DNA of 64,000 nucleotides from Taenia hydatigena (Eukaryota > Platyhelminthes > Cestoda > Cyclophyllidea > Taeniidae): contig JADWOT020000007.1 in the NCBI GenBank assembly GCA_036345935.2, positions 9,439,076 to 9,503,075 on the forward strand, given 5' to 3'. Numbering within the stretch: position 1 is the stretch's first letter; every line of letters begins with the position of its first letter. The notes below the pieces were generated by a model. That model worked only from the letters and a program-made list of their open reading frames with translations. It was not told the origin of the DNA and did not search any database. Below are positions 25,781 to 36,375 of this stretch, one piece after another. The translations under genes were made by a program, and so were the position numbers.

Positions 25781-26115
25781 CATGGTTCACCGATTTGTAT
25801 TGACTTAATGGCTTAAACTCAACGTCAAAAGCCCCAATCCTTTTCTCTAAGCCAAATGCAGATATTCAGCCTGGCTATTGTTGTAGCATCCTGAGACCTT
25901 CTTGAAGGCAAAGGAAAGCACAATATCGGGACGGAATATGTATTCAATATACAGAGGGGTAGAGCTATTGGCATGATCCGGAGTCCAGTCCACGCAGGTC
26001 AAGTAATATGGCCACCTCTGTCACTGAGACCGAAACCGGCGGTTCGAACAAACGAAATATTACAACTATCTCACCTTTTGTCTTAAAGGATGCGCCAGGA
26101 TGCCATATTAACAAG
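25780..26115 (+). repeat. Repeat family R, copy 2
   Basis: Matches 61845-62050 in the same orientation: GAAGGCAAA(A/G)GAA(A/G) (25905 and 61869), a GGAATATGTATTCAATATAC block matching the palindromic GAATATATATATTC (61904), then GAGACCGAAACCGG (26027) against TGACCGAAACCGG (61994). The left part (25840-25900) matches 84-150. It contains GGCGGTTCGAAC, which resembles a polymerase III B box, but no tRNA fold was seen. Confidence 0.55.
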
Positions 26116-27681
26116 CATCGTATCGTTTTCCTTTCCTTTTATTTAAAATTTTTGCTTACGTTATTGCTTAACGAATTAGCATCCTTAATTAAACTTTTTT
26201 TCTGTTTTGAATAATAGCAGTTATAATGGCAATTAAGTTACTCTTATAAATTTTAAACACCAACTGTAAACAAATATGCGCCTGCTTTTTACACATTACT
26301 TTATTCAAATGGTGTGGAACTCCGCGTCTAATAGAAAGAGCTCGAAAAATTTCAGGATGAGTACGATAAAAGGGAATCTTGGATGCTTTAGAGCGAGCTA
26401 AAGGCAACACAGAGTTAAAAATTTGCGAAAGCCAACTTCTCATTATGTTTCTTTCTTAAAGCAAAGTGCCTCTAAAATATTTTCTGATCAGTGCTTGTAA
26501 CTGATGTCTGACATTAATCGATCCCCAATGCTGCTGCTGAGCCGAAAGGCAAGAAATCGGAAGCGATGAAATGGCTTCCAACACGATTGGGACGATTTAA
26601 GTAATTACAATACTACTTTAAAGCCGTGTTAAACTGGCGCAGAGAGTGTGGCAATTAACGTCATTCCGATCACAAATTTCGGTGGCGTAGGTAATCGCAG
26701 AAGCCACAAGGTTTGTGGCCAGTCAAACTTTCCTCCACAATACGTTCTAGATTGTAAGGTCTCAAAATGTTACGAAATGACAAGTCGTTTCGGAACCGAA
26801 AATGATGAACTGAACGAAATTAATCACAGCCCTAGGATACAATGCGACGTCATGTAATTCTTTGTTTCTGCTAATGACAACTTGTTCTCTTCCGCGTCCC
26901 CTTTTTAGCCACACTATTTTCTCATCGGTCAGTTGTCCAAGCAGCCAGAACAATTGAACAATCACCACCCGTCGAAACACATGGTTAAAGTGTAAATTTC
27001 CATTCCTCCCACACCCCACGTAACTTACATTCAATCTCTCTTTCCAACCGGTAACAACATACTGTCACACGCAATGTAGTGAAGAGTCTTTGAACACGTG
27101 TCAGAACTGTTATCATGCCGTGTAAGCCTGCCGTGCCTAAGATTACCAATTACAACCTTCGGTCTCTTAAATCGAATTAACTATATAAAAAAAGAGGTAA
27201 AGCCTTAATTCAGACCTAAATTAATATTCTTGATTTTGTGTAGCCGCCAAGACATTCGATTGATAACCGCTAGAAGCTACTAGTTTTCACCACATCAACG
27301 AAAATTGGAGGCTACGAATTAAAATGTGTGCAGGCATAGATTAAAAAGAGGTTTTCCTCGGTCTGTAAAATTCAAATCACTTTGTGAGAAGAACATCCCT
27401 TTCTCCTAGTGTCATACCCAGCCCAGGTGTGTGACCGTTTGTGAACGTTTGGCCCAAGGTGACCCCATGACCGAAGCCTTCTCGTTCTCACCTTACACCC
27501 GTCCTCTGTAAGCAGTCCACAAATGTGTGTTTCTTTGGTCCATTCAAAGGCTGCGTCGTTTGTTCCTAGCTGATTAGCAGAACAGAACTCACCCAGTGAA
27601 TCACGGTCTATTTGTTTTACCCGACCCCGCAGAATAATCGACTGGTAATCTAAAGCTTTTCATCTTCTCATTCTCTAACAG
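26116..27681. other. Upstream flank of the C2H2 exon; no exon recognised
   Basis: No exon with a phase compatible with the acceptor at 27681 was found. A candidate ending at the GTAAGC near 27509 was tested and makes an in-frame stop at the junction. If the C2H2 gene is real, its upstream exon is farther away or has weaker sites. Confidence 0.35.
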
Positions 27682-28040
27682 AGGGTCTCATTAAACAGCA
27701 ACACCAGCAGCAGCAACAACAACAACAGGAAGGCACGGAAGCCGACCAACCAGAGACGAGTAACACTCTGGCTCTATGTCCACAGTGTCCGTTTACATCC
27801 AGATCATCGAGTGAGGTGGATGAGCACATGATAAGTATGCATAGGGCGAAATTGCCATCAGAAAGGATCCAGGCAGCTGAATATACTGGGCGAACGCTCG
27901 TCCCCTTATCTCCTACCATCGAATCGTCTCCCCAATCGAGTACTCTACTTTCTCTCTCTCGTGCCTCCCCTGAAGCCGGATCGATTGCCTTTCCAGCGAT
28001 AGAGAATCTAAGCACCCTTCTGAACAGCTGGAACGGGGAG
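27682..28040 (+). CDS. Internal exon with poly-Gln run and one C2H2 zinc finger
   Basis: A 359-nt open segment lies between a strong acceptor (TTCTCTAACAG, ending 27681) and a canonical donor (GTAAGT at 28041). It enters with two bases completing a codon and leaves in phase 0. The peptide has a Gln-rich run (HQQQQQQQQ) near its start. A C2H2 finger follows, CPQCPFTSRSSSEVDEHMIS ending MH, with spacing C-x2-C-x12-H-x4-H, then about 65 Ser/Pro-rich residues ending LLNSWNGE. C2H2 proteins are usually nuclear DNA-binding factors, which is the likely role here (family knowledge). With one finger visible, the family cannot be named. No neighbouring exon was recognised, so the introns are probably long, unlike those of the arginase gene. 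Confidence 0.7.
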
Positions 28041-28686
28041 GTAAGTTGAGTGGCCTTTGAACTTTGCCTTAACCATGAGACTAGCCCTTAATGACCATGA
28101 AGACCGAGTAGAGTGTATAGCCATTGCTTTTTTCTCACCTACACACACAAGCAGTGGCCTTTCACAAGTGCGATACTACTAGCAAACAATAGTGGGAGGT
28201 GTTGACGATCTCACAATGATCTCAAGTTAGAACGTGCATCGCAATAAATCTGTGCATGCAACATGGACATTCAATGAACTATCTGCCATTAATAAGCACT
28301 TGCCACTCACCACAAACCCACGATACACTAACCGGACACCAGTACAATTAATTCATACAGAATCAACAAACAACGACGAATGCAAAAGCTTAAGTAAAGA
28401 ATGATGGAAGCAGATAAGGGTAGAGCCAAATTTAAGAAGAACGAAGCAGAGGCAAATGGTGCAACAAAAATATATTATGAATTACATATACATGTAAAGG
28501 TATAGGGAAATAAGCTTAGCGACTGAATAAGCAAAGACTCACAAATCCTTGTAACTCTCAAGCACGCATTTACCATGTGGAAAAGAGAAGCTGCTTAGGA
28601 GAAGAGAAAGGTGTCAAACCATGAGAGAGAGTCCTCGCGGTCACCCTTTTCGGAAATGCAGCCCTGTCTAGGTTCTCTCATCCCTG

Positions 28687-28991
28687 TCAGGGGGTATCAC
28701 TTTCAGGACTATCATCAGAATCCTCTAGTACGTCTCTCTTGCATTCCTCAAAGCACTTCCCTAGTTTTGGATTAATTTCTTTGGCTGCCTTTACGAGGTT
28801 ATCCACCATCTCTATGATCTTCTCCTTAGAAATCTCTTGCTTACTCGCCTCCATCAATAAGTTTTCGCGAGCCCCTTCTCAACTGCGTTGAATCTCCTCA
28901 GATATATTATTAAATTGTCTGAGTATCTCGAATTTATACAAATGCATTTTGCCTCGTGATATTGCTGCACCGCCTGTTCTTGTGCCCGCAC
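28687..28991 (-). pseudogene. Broken coiled-coil coding segment
   Basis: Read on the minus strand from 28991 to the TGA at 28687-28689, the frame is protein-like: Gln/Glu-rich (AQEQAVQQYHEAK), then KFEILRQFNNISEEIQRS, then a 55-residue stretch from an internal ATG. That stretch includes KEKIIEMVDNLVKAAKEINP and ends in the acidic DSDDSPESDTP. Two lesions break it: a missing base in an A run (28947-28950 on plus) and an in-frame TGA at 28879-28881 where CGA is likely ancestral. The heptad-like pattern suggests a coiled coil. The family is not recognised. No polyadenylation signal or paired splice sites were seen, so a retrocopy, a decayed gene or sequencing error are all possible. The last 55 codons alone are intact and could be a short gene. 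Confidence 0.5.
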
Positions 28992-31900
28992 ATTGCGATA
29001 ACTTCAGGTGACCTGTTTGTACACTTTTATAACCTTAAACTCGTTTCTTTGACGTTAAAGTCATTCATTTGTACGCTACCTTAAAAACCTACTTGCAACT
29101 TGAAGTTGACAGTCACCGTACAGAAGTGAATGGTTCTAGGGAAATTGAGATTGTAATGCAAGCATGAAATTTCTATCTGCCTGCTCGATATTGAACGCGA
29201 TTGCCACGTTTAAGCCTAACGTCACCTCAAAGCATAGAATCGTATTAGGATTTGACCGCTTTCCTGTCTGACAAGAATAGGCAAATAGAAGCATTATTGT
29301 TTATGATAGTTTCTTTTCTCTAATTATCATGCGAATTTCGTCTTTGTGCCCGATCGAAGACATGTTCTTGTATGGGGCCATTTTATAGTAATAAGCTATA
29401 TAAAGGGAGCATTTGTTGATGCAATGAGATTAGGCACTTATAATGCACCCTTGATTCGCAAACGGTAAAAATGTGACGTACTTTGGGTTGCAGAATCAGG
29501 TCCCTCCAAGACGAGCAAGAGGATAGCTGTGGTTGTCACGATAATCTTTTCTTAGACATAGGCATTCCCATATGCTCCATACTAAGATAAAAAGTGGCAC
29601 AAACATCTGCACGCTTTATTACTCTTCCGAACAATGGAAAGAGATATTAAATTTCGTAACTCTTGTAAGCCTCATCCTGGTCAGCGGCCTCAAGTATCTC
29701 GAGAAATTCGCTACTTTCTCCATTGTAGCAATGCTCCTCTTCATCTCTCCTTTGGGTACGTAAGAATGAAATGAAGCCTTCATACAGATTCTTCTCTGTT
29801 GCCGATATGATGACAACAGAAGGTCCAGTGTTTGCCTTCCGCAACGTAGCCAGGATGGTGAGAAGGGTGAGGAAAATTGTAATGCATTGATGTTCTTTCG
29901 CTGAGAATTCAAATAGTAGTCATGGCAAAGTACACACATCAGGTTTTTTTAATTTCCATCTTCAACCTCGTGAATATTGCCTAATTAAAGTTGTTAGCTC
30001 AAGGTTGCAATTGTGCAATTTTGGCGTTGTTTGATGTGCTGTCAGTATGGTGCGCGAGGCCATGAGCAAAATGATCAATAAGTTTTGCTTTCGGCGAAGT
30101 CCCTACCTCTCTACGTGTGCAGGTTGCATCAAACAGGAGATTTAACCCTAATCTGATCACTTTTATGGATCGCTGCGAGATGAAATCGCCTTTTAATAGC
30201 TTACTTTATTCTACTGCCTGATAATAGCTAAACGAGACTAACAATCCTCACGAAATTCAGTTATGTGTTGACCGCAATCCTTAAACTTACTAACAAGCAT
30301 TTGAGGTCCAGGATCTTATAATCTCATTTCGGACTAGTTAACTATGTTATACAAAATCGTAATTTTTGAATGGACCAATTGTGCTGTTCAACCCGTTTCT
30401 CCCTCTATGAATTTGAGACTTCGAAAGACGTAGTTAGTTTCTTCCTTGTAAAAAGTAGGTCATTGTACCAGAACTCCGCCAGACACTTAATGCCGTTCTA
30501 TGCCACATTCAGTATCCCAAGTTATATACTTAGCATCTATGCACGCGTGGATTAACAGGTCGTGAAAGCAATGAATGCAATTTGCAGCTGATGAACACGT
30601 TCCAGATCGACCCCTCCAAGAATGCACCCTCTACCATGAGATTAGCAAAATAAAAGATTACATGTTAAAATTAACATTACTGGCACTGAATACAGAGTTA
30701 TCCGCCACTGGATCATCAACTTTTAAGTACCAATGTGACCATAGATGTCGAAGCAGATCCTTGTTGAGGGTGAGATATAGAAAGGTCAATTGATATTATA
30801 GAAAATATAGCAAACAAAAGTTCGATCTAGTCTTGACAATAGATAGCTTTGTAAATTAGAGCTAGGCTTGATCGGCTTTTTTTCTACCAGAGCTAAGGCA
30901 CTACATATAATGCATGTAACCAACCATTGATTTCACTCCATAAAACCTCTTATATGGAAAGTTTTCCAACCATTTGACTTTTCAAACATACCGACTTACA
31001 TGTGGAAGATTAGGAGCGACGCTTGAATTGTATATTCCGAGAGATTTCAATTACCTCTACTGCTTAATGGGACACCGAAGGAAACCATAATGTCAAATTT
31101 GGTGCAATGTGGTGGTTTTGACCATTATTCTTGGTAGAATATAGAGGCACTTAAAGAAAAGCAGCAGTCTCTGGGCCACCTGCTTATCAGATATAGGCAA
31201 CGTAACTTCATCAGCTAATGTGTGATAGAGAGTATTTCATCTTTCAAGACCTTGGGCGTTCCGCTCCTCTCAAATCAGGAGTGAGCAGGGTGTATAATAA
31301 TCAACAAATAGGAATTGAGGATGTTGTTATTTGTTACATTAACTAAATGACCCTCTGGCTTGGTCAAGTGACTACAAGGACCCTCAAAGAAGACGCCGGT
31401 GTTTCAAAAACACGCAGAGATATTTTAAATATAATTAGCTTTGAATATCAGATCGGCAGACCAAGTTGACCATCTTCTATGGGAAGCAATTAGATACCTT
31501 GATGCAAAAAGTGATATTAATTCAAAAAGGAAACATTATGCATGCTTGTTTTCATGCCCTAGCTATTTTCGCATTTGTCATCTAATTGCTAACACTTGAA
31601 ATGGAGTAGGGAATGCTAACGCTGCCTTGCAACGCAGAGTGTTTCGAAACGGGCAGATTGAAAGTAGGAATGGTAATTTACTTCCGTCTATTGTTTTCCG
31701 AAATGCAACTGCTGTCATTTCTTGGTCGATGCTTAGTACTCCTGCTAAAAAGTGTAGACAAATCGACATTTCAGGACGGTAATTTGACTAAAAGGCTTAA
31801 TTTGCATGCTATTTTCTACAAGCCACTTTACTCGCTGCTCAAGTGAATTCTGGCATCAAGTTGCCTGCAAAATGATCTTCGAATTGACACATAAAATGGA

Positions 31901-32735
31901 GAATACTAATTAGTAATGCCGTTCTCAGAAAATGTTATTCGCATTAAAACACTACAATGTGAACAAAGTTAAATTACCCACACATTTCAACACAAAATTG
32001 GATCGACCTGCATATATTCACTTGAAAATCCTTTGTATCAATGCTGATAAATCCAACGTTTCAATCCTTGAAGTTGATAATAGTGAAAGTCGGTTTAATT
32101 ATTGACGTCGCTTAAAATATTTAAGCTGCTAATTAGTAAATAGTGACGTTGACACAATCTTTGATGTGCAAGTGCTTTCCACATTTCTACTATAGGGATT
32201 GATGTGCACTTTAAGCAAGACCGCATCAACTCTTACTGATTGCACCACAGATGACAATGCCGGGCTTTGGAACTCACAGATTTGCGAAAAAAACTCTAAG
32301 GTGCTTTATGCTCTTCTAATGTGTAAAGTGCATGCAAATGCTTGCCGTTTTATAAGTTAGAGCCATTGGGAGCAGCAAAGGGTCTTAGGACGTAAGATGT
32401 GGTGTCTTAACTCTTTGATGACACATTGCTAACCCTCCGAGGCCTGAGATGTTGGATACACTAGATTATCCACAAAATGTGGATCAAAATCCTTGTAAAA
32501 TACTTTGCGGAAAAGGTGGTCACAATGTGCAATAATTGAATCCCGTCCGAAGGCCTAACGATAAGAAACGGTCTTTCATATGGAAAGGTACCCGTGCCAC
32601 TCGCAACTTGACAAAAGGATCAAGTTCTCATGCATTGGGTCGCTAGCGTAGGAAATTATTTGCTTGTAAATTATAGCAGAAGTCAGAAACCACGTTCTTG
32701 CACAAAGCTTTAAGACTCTAAGGCACATTGATTGA
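28992..32735. other. No gene seen
   Basis: About 3.7 kb of AT-rich DNA with short open frames (for example 29572-29939 on both strands) and no splice-consistent exon, RNA gene or match to repeats elsewhere in the window. Confidence 0.4.
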
Positions 32736-32739
32736 TATG

Positions 32740-33607
32740 AGCGACGATTTATCGATGGTAATGGCTAAAGCATATCACTGAAAGTCCAAACTTGTGCTTG
32801 ATACATCCGTTTTTGCTTTTGAGGCTAGTACGAATAAATTGCTAAGAATTTTTACAGACGGGGACAATAGCAGGGTCAATCGCAAGCTCATGTGGTGCGC
32901 AAACCTCTTAGAAATTTTACAGTGTGTAGTATGGTCCACGCACGTGTCGATGGTCAAGCCTTTTTTGTGTACGTGCGAATTTTTCACTCATGTTCTCCCC
33001 AAGTTTAACTCTACTTGGCTGTGAAAAGAAGGCATTCGAAGCGGATGCGAATTGTGACTATCAGTCACTGAACTTAATTGGGTCTGGCATGCTGAAACAT
33101 AAAAGTGTTACAAATGTCAATTGTGTAGCATCATTGGAAATAGCACTGCATTTTGTAAGAAACAGCAATAGGAGGAGCGAACAAAGCGGTCGATTAGGGC
33201 ACTCATTGAGCCCATTTGCTATCAGCGAATTTCGCAGCCACTTATGTGTATGAGGTGCACTTCAATGCAAAGGAATACTTCTCATTAAGTTACAAAATTA
33301 TTGAAACCAATAGTCGGGAATTGTCTGCATTATCGTGACTAAATGAGTGAAGAGAAGCCTGAGAAGAGGTCTCAAGCATGCACTCCTCCATCAGCGTCGA
33401 ATGGATTTTAAGATCCATCGACGATGTTGAAACATTCAAGGTCTAGCTAGTCGTAAGAAAGAAATAGAAGTAAATGTGTGGAAGTAATTAAATTCGATTT
33501 GCGACCCTCAAACCACGCTTATAAAAAGAATCTTTGCATTAAAGTAGCGTCGATTTAAGAGAACACACCAGTATTTGTTAGTTTAGTCGCCCGAAATCTT
33601 ATACTGA
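32740..33607 (-). repeat. Repeat family X, copy 1 (one end only)
   Basis: Direct diverged copy of 44330-44970 and inverted copy of 35550-36375. Anchors include GACTATCAGTCACTGAACTT (33056), CCAATAGTCGGGAATT (33307), GAGAAGCCTGAGAAGAGGTC (33353) and AAAAAGAATCTTTGC (33524). It stops near 33607 where the other two copies continue, so it is truncated at the end that carries the ORF in those copies. The frames at 32794-33253 are chance. Confidence 0.85.
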
Positions 33608-33621
33608 AGAACTCGGTTTCG

Positions 33622-34152
33622 TTGGTTGGTTGGCTGGCTACTTGTGACCCAAACGCCAAAGGTAGAAAACACCTCACGTGGACAGCTGAACCAAAGAAGA
33701 CTCAGGACAGAAGGCGTTATACAAATCTTTTTACCAACTCCCCACCTTCCTATCAAGCAATAGAGCATGAAAACAGTATGAACTCATTTGCCTTTACTGG
33801 CTTCAACAGTAGCAATAGTTAAGTATGACAAATAGTAGCAGCAATAACAACAATAATAACGGAAGTATTCAAATTACTAATAGTGAGCAGTTGCAGCAGC
33901 ATTGACGGCAGAGGGGAGAGGAGGGGAGAGGAGCAAATTTACGTGTCATTTAGTGCACAGACGGGAGGGTACCTTCAACCGCCTCTTCCAAACATCCCAC
34001 GTTATCGACAACACCGGACAGAGCATGCACTGGTGGATAAGTGGGTGTATGAGTCGTTGAACAGGGCCTCAAAACTGTCCATTAAAGCCATAGATCGGCG
34101 AGGGAGGATACAAAGTGTGCAGTTGCAGTGGTATCCATCCTTGACAAAATAA
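33622..34152 (+). pseudogene. Possible decayed coding region, Asn-rich
   Basis: Between repeat X copy 1 and SINE T copy 2, the plus strand has three protein-like stretches in shifting frames. The first (33622-33822) includes RRRYTNLFTNSPPSYQAIEH. The second is a short Asn run (NSSSNNNNNNGSIQITNSEQ, 33825-33903) on AAC/AAT repeats. The third (33883-34152) includes GGYLQPPLPNIPRYRQHRTE and ends WYPSLTK. Stops separate them and no clear splice sites restore one frame. A GGGGAGAGGA repeat lies at 33910-33931. It could be a degraded gene, part of an unknown element, or chance. No domain is recognised. Confidence 0.25.
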
Positions 34153-34159
34153 TTGGGTT

Positions 34160-34335
34160 TATTGCTTAAAAAGCCGGAGTCTAGACCGCGCGGCCTAATG
34201 GGTAAGATATCTGGCTCCTAAGTAGAAGATTGTGGGTTTGAGTCCCACCGTGGGTGTCTTGTTTACCCACACCAATATACGTTCTTTTGCGGCAGTGCCA
34301 AAAAGCATCTAGAAATGTGTGCATGCGCAGTTGCA
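34160..34335 (+). repeat. tRNA-Arg-derived SINE, family T copy 2
   Basis: From 34184 the sequence reads as a decayed tRNA-Arg: A-box-like GGCCTAATGGGTAAG, an anticodon arm with loop CTCCTAA (anticodon CCT) and B-box-like GGTTTGAGTCC. The tail TTCTTTTGCGGCAGTGCCAA follows, shared with the inverted copy at 540-707. The block TTAAAAAGCCGGAG just upstream of the tRNA is also shared. Acceptor pairing is imperfect, so it is not a working tRNA. The polymerase III boxes may once have driven its transcription. Confidence 0.75.
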
Positions 34336-34394
34336 GCTGTCTTGTCACTACTTACCGTCGGGCGCCAAAGGAGAATTCTGAAGGCAAAAGCATT

Positions 34395-34459
34395 GCCCAG
34401 AGCGAGACCCGAACTCGCGACTTTCAGATTATGAGATCAATGCGCTACCCGGGCGGGCC
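34395..34459 (-). pseudogene. tRNA-Met-like relic (CAT anticodon)
   Basis: The minus strand holds an anticodon arm like elongator tRNA-Met, GATCTCATAATCTGAAAGTC with anticodon CAT, and a B-box-like GAGTTCGGGTCTC. It starts GCCCGCCCGGGTAGCGC, in which the D arm is about 8 nt shorter than normal, and the acceptor ends pair only partly. It is therefore a pseudogene or the head of another SINE. It lies between SINE T copy 2 (opposite strand) and the end of repeat X copy 2. Confidence 0.6.
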
Positions 34460-34499
34460 TTCCACGTACTTTTAGAATTTTAGAACCTCACAAATCGGG

Positions 34500-36375
34500 C
34501 AGGAAAGCTCGTGAAGAAGCGTAGAGTGGCTCGGAATTGTTAGAATTTGATGCGCCAACACATACGGCATCAATTATGCTCAGTTGCTTTCAGGTTGATT
34601 CAGTGAATGCTAGCTTAAATCAAAGAAAGTGCATTTGTGCCTTGGCTTAAACGAGATCCGGATAGAGTAGATGCAGTTGTCGATCTGATGCAGCATTGGC
34701 GGTGGCGTTGTTCAACCACTAAGAAGTGTGACTTAGTGTGATTAGCGGTGAGTACAGGGGAGGTGGTGGTACGTCACGTGACGAAATCGCGTCGAAAATT
34801 TAGCTATGCATAAGCGGTAATGTGTGGTTTGAGGAATGATTGGTGAAAAGAATTATCACTCACTTGAATTTCGACGGCTGCGAAAAGTTATTTAGTAGTG
34901 ATGGTGAGCAGTGCTTTAAGCAATGGTCGCTGGACAATGGGAGGGTGGACATGTATTTATGACCCACTTCTTATGCAGTCAATTACGGCTGGTGACTAGA
35001 TAAGAGAATTTGCGTTTCAAAAGAGCTTGAACACTTCATAAAACGAAGCATTTGATATAGTTAAGTTAGCACGAGGAGTGAGGCAAAAGGAAAAGTTGGC
35101 AAAGCATACTCTGGGGCTTTTCCATAAAATCGGATCAACTGGTAAGTTCTTACCTCCAATCTGTTTTCACATCTGAAGGCGGCAAGGATATTGCAGCGAT
35201 ACAAATTACCTGACTGCTGTTTTACACCTCGATCAGTGTGCTGCACTGCCTGCAATGCAATGATTACAGTGAACACAGTGATTATGCCAAAAGTGGCAAG
35301 TTGTTGGTGATATGTTCAAATGCATGATGAGTCGTCGATTGACTGGCTTGCTTGTAAGGGGGTCAGCTGGCAGTGGAACTATCTAGTCTCACTATCGAAT
35401 GTGCTTTGTATGCGCAGAAAGGTCACGGGATTAATCGTTCATCATGGCAGCAGAAGTTATTTGAATCAAACTTGACGACCGAGACATTCATTTGCTATTT
35501 AGGAGTTCTTCAGTATAAGATTTCAGATGGCTAAACCAACCACTATTGCAGCACTCTCGAGAACCGAAGCTTTCATTAAAGGAAAGATTCTTTCTACCAA
35601 CGTGGTATATGGGTCGCAACTCGAATTTAATTAATTCACTTTCTACCTCAGTTTCTCCAATCTTACGACTAGCCAGACTATGACTAATTCAACCGTGCTG
35701 CCAAATCTTAAAATCCATTTGACTTTAATAGAGGGATAGCATGGGCGAGACCTCTTCTAAGGATTCTGTTCACTCCATTTAGCCACGATAATGCAGACAA
35801 TTCCCGACTATTGGTTTCAATAATTTTGCAGCTTGATGAGAAGTATTCCTTTGCATTGAAGTGAAGATCATGGTAATAAGTGACAGCAGAATTCGCTTTT
35901 AGCGAATGGGCTCAATGAGTGCCTTAATCGAGTAGTTTGTTTGTTCCTCCCATTGCTATTTCCTTCAAAGTACATTGCTATTTCCAATGATGCTACTCAA
36001 TTAACATTAGTAACACTCTTATATTTCAGCATGCCGGACCCGATTAAGTTCAGTGACTAAAAGTCGCGGTCTGCATCCGCCTCGAATGCCTTCTTCTCAC
36101 AACCAAGTAGGGTTAAACGTGGAAAGAACATGGGTGAGGAATTCGCATTCACATAAAAAAGGCTTGATCGTCGACACCTGCGTAGACTGTATTACACACT
36201 GTGTAAAATTTCTACGAGGTTTCCGCGCCATATGAGCTTGTGATTAACCCTGCCATTGTTCTGCTTGTGAAAAATTTTAGTGACTAATTTGCACTGGTAT
36301 TGAGAGCGAAAATGGATATGTCAGGCAAAAAATCGGACTTTTAGTGAGATGCTTTAGACATTGTAGCACAGGCAA
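34500..36375 (+). repeat. Repeat family X, copy 2 (longest)
   Basis: Inverted diverged copy of 44330-46040; its right part is also the inverse of 32740-33607. The left part carries the broken version of the ORF at 45554-45943: the LFSSDGEQC.KQWSLDNGRV peptide is readable at 34890-34965 but out of frame, because an A run (34883-34886) is one base shorter than in copy 3. A 12-bp palindrome CGTCACGTGACG lies at 34772-34783. Ends are approximate and no terminal repeats or target duplication were identified. Probably a dead transposon. Confidence 0.85.

Noticed and set aside
27440..27509. Candidate upstream exon for the C2H2 gene, with ATG and GTAAGC
   Set aside because: The only open phase compatible with acceptor 27681 creates TAG at the junction.
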